Origin: Stictocephala bisonia
Taxonomy: Eukaryota > Arthropoda > Insecta > Hemiptera > Membracidae
Length of the DNA stretch: 64,000 bases
Assembly: GCA_035578905.1 (NCBI GenBank)
Contig: JAQJVL010000047.1
Coordinates: forward strand, 1,357,111 to 1,421,110
Direction: 5' to 3'
Shown: positions 58,368-64,000 of the stretch, one piece after another
Layout of the letters: every line of letters begins with the position of its first letter
How positions within the stretch are numbered: position 1 is the stretch's first letter
Notes under the pieces: model-generated
Databases searched by the model: none
What the model was told of the DNA's origin: nothing
What the model saw: only the letters and a program-made list of their open reading frames with translations
Translations under genes and position numbers: made by a program

Positions 58368-58675
58368 ACAATACCACTGTATGTGTATGGGTGAGAGGGT
58401 GGGTTAATACCACTGTACGTGTATGGATGGGCGGGTGGGTCAATACCACTGTACGTGTATGGGTGAGAGGGTGGGTTAATACCACTGTATGTGTATGGGT
58501 GAGAGGGTGGGTCAAGCCCACTGTACGTGTATGGGTGGGAGGGTGGGTTAATACCACTGTACGTGTATGGGTGAGAGGGTGGGTCAAGCCCACTGTACGT
58601 GTATGGGTGGGAGGGTGGGTTAATACCACTGTACGTGTATGGGTGGGCAGGTGAGTCAATGCCACTGTACATATT
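58368..58675. repeat. 36-bp minisatellite, about 8 copies (array 3)
   Basis: Reverse-strand version of array 2: ACCACTGTACGTGTATGGGT with GGGAGGGTGGGTTAAT, period 36 bp. Two alternating monomers (TTAATACCACTG and TCAAGCCCACTG) give a 72-bp dimer in the middle. It starts right after the 18-bp hairpin. Confidence 0.9.
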
Positions 58676-58817
58676 TTAATGAAGAAAACTTGATTATTTT
58701 CATTTAAAGCTAACGCATGATTTCTAGACGAAATGTCTTGAAAATCACGTATCAGTACACAAACTTAAGACAATCAATGAATACTGGCCGTTAAGTACCG
58801 AATTCAAAACGACTTTC

Positions 58818-58922
58818 CCATTGTATGTGTATGGGTGGGCGGGTGGGTCAACACCACTGTATGTGTATGCGTGGGCCGGTGGGTCAGTACCACTCTATGT
58901 GTAAGGGTGGGCGGGTGGGTTT
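58818..58922. repeat. 36-bp minisatellite, 3 copies (array 4)
   Basis: GTGTATGGGTGGGCGGGTGG-type units in the same orientation as array 3, separated from it by about 145 bp of unrelated sequence. Confidence 0.85.
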
Positions 58923-59174
58923 TTTGTCTAAGGTCTTTTTGCGTAAAATATTTATTTCCGCAGAGGATAACACTCTTTTCTTACGATTTCCTTTCAACGT
59001 TTGCGATGGGAATAGATATGATATAATACTTTCATATTTCACTGATCTATTTCTATGTACAGACGAGTCTTTGGAATATCCTTTTCTATGGGCATTCGTA
59101 TTTTCCAATATCGTTTTAAACAAATTCAGATCTTTTTTAGTATATTTTACTGGTTTATTATAACTCACTAATGA

Positions 59175-59282
59175 GTTAAGTCTGTAACGTCCAAGGTTCG
59201 AATCCCAACTGAGCTGACGGTTACTGAATAGAGACCTCGCACAGGTCTGCAACCCATTCAATATATAGTGAGTGAAGTGTGA
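59175..59282 (+). mobile_element. SINE family C, 5'-truncated
   Basis: Begins at GTCCAAGGTTCGAATCCC (B-box-like), then ACTGAGCTGACGGTTACTG, CGCACAGGTCTGCAACCC and AGTGAGTGAAGTGTG. The A-box half present in the 18357 copy is missing. Confidence 0.75.
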
Positions 59283-59679
59283 TAAAAACTAATAATTCTT
59301 TTCATTAATGATTGTTTATAAATCAAAATTTGTAATGTTAACACAAATTTCACTAAGTAAAATAATTTTCATGTACTCTAAACTAAATTATTTATTAGAC
59401 ATATTATAATGAATTTTTATGTTGGAAAAACTGCTTGTACTATGTCTCTTTCTACTAAAGCCTTCATTACCTCTTTGATTCATAACCTGCCTCGACATGG
59501 ATTCCTTTCATCTAAAGTAAATTTTCCCAGCCTTTGATTCACATTTAGTGTCGGCCAACCAATGTAATATTCTTTCTTAACCGTAATAGCCTCGAGACTA
59601 GTTTAGCTATGCTTGTTTCTAAGAAAAGGTATTTGAACCAACACTTTTTAAAATATAGTTTTAAAAAACTTTAACTTGG
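59283..59679. other. AT-rich intergenic, possibly LINE-derived
   Basis: The sequence near 59460-59640 is less AT-biased and could be diverged LINE sequence continuous with the next entry, but I could not assign RT motifs. Confidence 0.35.
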
Positions 59680-60297
59680 GAAAAAATATTTGTAGCCCAA
59701 AAGAAAATGATAAGAGTCATGATGGGTATGGACCCAAGAGAATCTTGCAGAAGAATAATTAAAGAACTTGGTATTCTTACATTCCCAGGATTTTATTTGT
59801 TGGAAGTAGTAAAAAATGTACATGAAAATATATATTCTTACCAACAAAATAATGTGAACCACGACCATAATACTAGAAGTAAAAATAAATTACGTGCTCC
59901 CAAACATAGATTAAGAAAATATGAAAATAGTCCATTATGTAGCGGAATACAAATTTATAATAAAATACCACCGAAATACAAAAGCTTGCGGAATGCCAAT
60001 CAGCGCTACAGAAAGTTCAAGCAGTTTCTAGTTGACCGAAGCTATTACTCCGTCTCCGAATTTCTGCAGGACGAGATCGTTATATGTTAGATACACTGAA
60101 AAATAATTGATTAAGTATGTTATTTCGTATAAATTATTGATTAGTTGGTGATTTAACCTCTTTGTTTTGTTATTTCTTCATTTTTAATTCTTTAGGTTAG
60201 TAGTTTTGTAACAATTGACGAGTCACCAGTTAATAGCAGATTATTTGTTTAACACTAATGTAATTTTCTGTGACAATAAACCATTTCATTTTATGAC
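59680..60297 (+). pseudogene. LINE ORF2 C-terminal fragment
   Basis: Starts within EKIFVAQKKMIRVMMGM (post-RT helix motif) and is open to 60090: DPRESCRRIIKELGIL, FPGFYLLEVV, HDHNTRSKNKLRAP, GIQIYNKIPPKYKSL and KFKQFLVDRSYYSVSEFL at the end. The 3' UTR carries AATAAACCATTTCATTTTA near 60275. It is uninterrupted for about 135 codons but lacks endonuclease and RT domains, so it is a 5'-truncated insertion. Same general family as 32.6 kb by the terminal YYSVSEF motif. Confidence 0.85.
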
Positions 60298-60569
60298 GTT
60301 ATTAAAAATGTTTAAATACTGTGCCTGGTTTAAATACCTTTGACTTACTTTAGTGAAACTTGTCCTTTAAAAATTGTATAGAACCTTTGTCATCTTTTCC
60401 AAAATATACAACTCATTTCACAAATAAACTTCGTCATAATGCGTAGTCCTAATGGTAATTGTTAATCGTACTTCGTAGGTAACGTTCCCATCAATTTATA
60501 TCTTAAACTGCGTAACATTTGTTCATAACCACCTTTACCTTTTCAAACCAAATAGTCCCCAACATTGTC
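60298..60569. other. AT-rich intergenic
   Basis: No supported feature. Confidence 0.4.
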
Positions 60570-60995
60570 ACAATCTTCGTCACACCAATATAATTAAAAT
60601 TCCTGCCCATAAAACAAGTTTTTTTGAAAATAATTCATTAATCAGTGGCAATTAACTTTATAATGCTCTCCCAGCCTCTATGAAAGTAAAAACAAGGCCG
60701 CATTTTGAGAGGGAGGTTAAGAGGTTTTTGATGCAGCGGGCCTATTACAGTGTCAGGGATTTTGTTGAGTGTGCTGATCAGACTGGTTTAAGCTAAGGTG
60801 AATGGCCACTCGTATAAGCTGTACTTTATTTTAGAAGTAACACAAGTTTAGTGTTATTTTAACTATTCTGACTATATTAATGTTACCGTATTAAATTGAT
60901 TTAGATTATTTTTAATCATTGACATTTATTGTTGACGCTATTTTGCAGTGTTATTCTGTTGTCAATAAAGAATTTCTGAGTTCTGAGTTGGTGTA
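60570..60995 (+). pseudogene. LINE ORF2 C-terminal fragment, short
   Basis: Reads IKIPAHKTSFFENNSLISG, an in-frame TAA, then LYNALPASMKVKTRPHFE and VKRFLMQRAYYSVRDF, ending at TAA near 60795. The 3' UTR ends with AATAAAGAATTTCTGAG and a duplicated TTCTGAG at 60974-60988. The C-terminal YYSVRDF marks it as related to the preceding fragment but of a different subfamily. Confidence 0.78.
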
Positions 60996-61524
60996 ATTAA
61001 AAAAAATTGTTTGAACTAACTTATAATACAACTAATAAATCCCAACTAATAATTATATTCTACATTATTTTATCTATTACTATATTATATTGAAGTAAAA
61101 AATAAAATTAATGTAACAATCGAAATTGAAAAATGTGATACACTTGATAAGTTTGTGCATTTTCTGTTTATAGAAAGTTCCCACATATATTTTTTGAATA
61201 TAAAATAAATGTATGATACTGCTCAAAATAAAATCTAACATATTTTTTAATATGATGTTAAACTTATATAGTAAATATTAAAAAGTGTATAAATCAATGA
61301 GAAAGTGTATCTTCTTATTGATAACTAAAATGACATATTTATTTATAAATGTTCATGTATTTAATAATCGATGTTCCAGTTTAATTTTTCAGAGATCAAA
61401 TCGCATCTGTTCCAAATATATCCTTTGAAAATGTTTAGAACTAAAATAGCTTTTTTCTGAACTACTCTTTTCTTTCGTAAAGGTACAGTACTAGAAACAA
61501 AGTGTACCTGGTTACATAAACAAA

Positions 61525-61576
<52 letters not shown>

Positions 61577-61639
61577 TATCTGTTTTGATTTTTAATAGTA
61601 TTATATACAGAAAAGATAAATTAATCCATCCTCTATTTG
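60996..61639. other. AT-rich intergenic with (TA)n tract
   Basis: AT-rich. Alternating TA from 61529 to 61574. No gene. Confidence 0.5.
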
Positions 61640-62625
61640 TTTAGTGGGTCTCTTCCGGTGGCTCAGCCAATCGGGAAGTTCACAGACAGCTCAATATATT
61701 TCTAGTATGGCCTTCCTGTAGTTCTAAGATGTAGAGTGAGACTCATCCAGATCATATATCTAGAACCTTCTGGATTCAAGTGGCATATATTAGAAAGACA
61801 CCCTACACCCGACTGGTGAGAGTCTCAGTCTTTAGTATAGTATATATCGTCCGATTTGTTATCAGCTACCATTTGTTAAGCTGTGATGTATATTTGGATA
61901 AAGATCCAAAAGTAATGATGGCATATTAATTGAATAAAAATGTAAAGTGATCTCCTGTCACAAAGCTAAATCCAATCCATCGAGCCATTTAAGACCTGCT
62001 TCACTGATTCTGTTAATGCTGGCTAATCCCTCCATAAAATAGCGCAGGGGCACTTGTTTAAATAGACTCCCCGGGATCTCATAACTAATCTGGCGTTAAT
62101 CCCTATTTATACTTCAATTCATTGGATCTGCTAACGTCAGTTCGGAACCGTTCCAAGGATCCCACTTACAGGTATTGACGGATAGGTAATAAGGAAGTTA
62201 TTTCGTCCATCAAAACTGTTTCACGCTACGGCCCAGCTATTATTGGGCAATCCAATTGTTCTGGACAACTGGAAAGCAGTACGTAGAGGTGGATTTCGAG
62301 ATGTTAAGTGAATGTTCTAACGCGGGAGATTCTGTGTAATGGGGAGGTGCGGAGCACTAAAGAACTTATAGAATTCTTGAATCAGTGCCTCCTGAAGACC
62401 TATCTCTGGAGGAGCTTTATTGCATAGCACCGGGAGCTAAGAAAGTGCAGTTGACATGAGAGTGCCTCTAATAGCTGTAATGACCCTATTAAGTTGGATA
62501 TCGATCGCTTTAGTGTGACCACTATTTAGCCGTACGGGAGCACTGTATTCATTGAACAGCTGAATAGATCAGTAACAAAGCAGTTGTACGCAGGACGTGT
62601 TCGTTGGCCCCCAGGTTTATAATTA
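61640..62625 (-). pseudogene. LINE ORF2 C-terminal remnant, another family
   Basis: On the minus strand from about 62625: TWGPTNTSCVQLLC, then YSAPVRLNSGHTKAIDIQLN, RVITAIRGTLMSTALS (TAG), LPVLCNKAPPEIGLQEALI and QEFYKFF. These match the conserved post-RT block of a LINE type in which HTKxxDxQLN and LPVLxNIAPPxxR are characteristic. Further on, ALKWLDGLDL-like residues mark the C-terminus near 61970. Several stops and frame changes. The remaining 330 bp to 61640 would be 3' UTR. It belongs to a different family from the YYSVSEF-type fragments. Confidence 0.7.
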
Positions 62626-62867
62626 TTGTGCTTTATAAGTATAATTACTGGAACTAATAACGTAAAGAAAAAAACCTATTCCTAAGTATAATTTAAACAA
62701 TTACAGTGATCAGAAATGTAACACTAATAGAGTAATTTTAGAAGTAGTTATACAATTATAATAAGTACAAAAATAAGTGAAATTGCCATTATATAAGCAA
62801 TAAAAATATAAAATTAACTAATAAAAACTTGGAATCACAAAGTTACTTCTCATAATATAATAAACTA
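62626..62867. other. AT-rich intergenic
   Basis: No supported feature. Confidence 0.4.
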
Positions 62868-63240
62868 GGGGGCAACCGTGCACGATTGTCTGCCAGCCCC
62901 GTCACTCGTGCAGCTCATTTAACCTCGGACTGTGACTTTTGACTACAAATAATAGAAGTTTAACTGTATAACCTACTAATACTGTACTAAAATTACAATA
63001 TTAAATGTATATAGCATCTCACCCACATTACTTGCGTTGCTATCTATTTATTAGTATACAAATAATATGATATTACTTAGCCTATTTCAAATGTGTTCAT
63101 CTCATTTGTATTTCTTTACTGTATGATGATTAATTAAATATAAAAAATAACATTATTAGATAACCATTGATACCTGAGAAGTTAATAAGTAAGAAGAAAA
63201 ATGTTCACCTAGTTTCACCTCACTAAAGAAGATTTTCAAT
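62868..63240 (-). mobile_element. Helitron 3' end (second copy)
   Basis: The minus strand ends with CGTGCACGGTTGCCCCCTAG then T, a GC-rich terminus with CTAGT like that at 44075. A block further in (AGGCTAAGTAATATCATATT, ACTAATAAATAG, GCAACGCAAGTAATGTGGG) aligns with 43535-43610. The 5' end is not located; it may run beyond 63240. No RepHel coding. Confidence 0.55.
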
Positions 63241-64000
63241 TCAATTCAATTTACTTCAGGTTCAGTAGAGCGCAGCCTTACAATCGAATGTGAATAAAAC
63301 CATGCTTACAACCTTACCTCTAAACATTATGAAAGCTATAACCTCCTTAATACTATAAACACCATTGTTTACATTTAAACAGCTATTAACACTTTTTGAA
63401 ATCATTATTTACATTTTAACAGCTGTTACTTTTCGAATCAGTTAAATCTCTCTCCGTGTTATTTTAATAGCCGTCAAACATAATTTGAGGGCTCCCCATG
63501 ACCTTCAAGGTGAAAATGTTGATGAATTGAGGCCTTACTGCACAACTACGGACATAGGAACATTTTTTCACCTTAAATGTTTTAATTAGTCAAGAAAAAA
63601 GCGAGGTTAGTGTTAACAAAATACTGTTTACGTATTATATATAAGGTTGCCGATATACAGTTTTTCAGTATATCACTACTCAAGTTTATTTAATTTAGCC
63701 AAACAAATTTGTACATTGAAATAATTCATAACATCTTAACATAAAAGTAAATTAAGGTACAATATTTGTTGCTTTTGGGCTCGTCCAAGAGTTATAAGCA
63801 AAGTTCTAAATTAAAAGCATTTTAAAGGGAAAACAGGGTTGACACCAACAACACTATGCCTTTGTTTTGAACTATTGTTTGTCTTGGTAAGACCCACATA
63901 GTTAGGGACCAGTAAAACAAGCAGTATTGTTGGGTGAAAATATCAGCTACTGTTACATAAATTTGACTCCGTTGTTTACATGGGGAACACGAAACCATTT
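63241..64000. other. AT-rich intergenic, no gene seen
   Basis: Nothing supported. A short imperfect direct repeat (TTTACATTTnAACAGCT) occurs at about 63369 and 63408. The right part could still belong to the Helitron. Confidence 0.4.

Overview
The window reads as a gene-poor stretch of an insect (arthropod) nuclear genome. It is AT-rich, has no bacterial-style gene packing, and holds eukaryotic transposon families: a Jockey-type LINE with a PRE_C2HC/zinc-knuckle Gag, several other LINE remnants, a hAT element of the ZMYM1-like DUF4371 type, a piggyBac remnant, Helitron ends, tRNA-derived SINEs and fold-back MITEs. I found no host protein-coding exon, rRNA or functional tRNA gene that I would defend. 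The assignment to insects is inference from the transposon repertoire and from degenerate TTAGGT-type motifs in one MITE. I do not name a species.

Layout. 1-2.5 kb: AT-rich filler. 2.5-5.4 kb: two SINE-like copies around a 12-copy, 105-bp tandem array. 6.36-8.73 kb: two neighbouring minisatellites with a shared 36-bp period. 8.8-12.3 kb: filler with one tRNA-derived SINE. 12.36-17.77 kb: a GC-rich, nearly full-length but dead Jockey-like LINE on the minus strand (ORF1 Gag; ORF2 endonuclease and reverse transcriptase). 18.36 kb: a SINE. 19.76-21.26 kb: a 1.5-kb inverted structure whose arms are each two tandem ~290-bp units. 21.98-22.40 kb: a fold-back MITE with TTAGGT-like repeats. 25.86-26.52 kb: a 32-bp minisatellite. 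29.39-31.56 kb: an old LINE on the minus strand. 32.58-34.27 kb: two LINE 3' fragments in tandem, followed after about 20 bp by a 2.5-kb satellite of 29-bp monomers with a 203-bp higher-order repeat. 41.1-41.5 kb: a fold-back MITE. 43.15-45.24 kb: Helitron copies. 48.68-49.0 kb: a CpG-rich element with 30-bp terminal inverted repeats. 50-51.6 kb: dispersed repeats and a SINE. 52.9-53.4 kb: piggyBac remnant. 54.907-58.000 kb: a complete-ended hAT element with 13-bp TIRs and a perfect 8-bp target-site duplication, carrying a broken transposase. 58.3-58.9 kb: more 36-bp minisatellite, in the opposite orientation. 59.2-62.6 kb: a SINE and three LINE fragments. 62.87-63.24 kb: another Helitron end.

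How the parts work together. There is no operon or pathway. The LINEs would supply reverse transcription for themselves and, in principle, for SINEs; the hAT, piggyBac and Helitron pieces are separate DNA-transposon families. All protein-coding remnants seen are disabled (stops, frameshifts, truncation). The interesting content is structural: minisatellites with conserved period at several loci, higher-order satellite organisation, satellites that abut transposon ends, and large palindromes. Boundaries were read by eye and are approximate unless a terminal repeat or target duplication fixes them.
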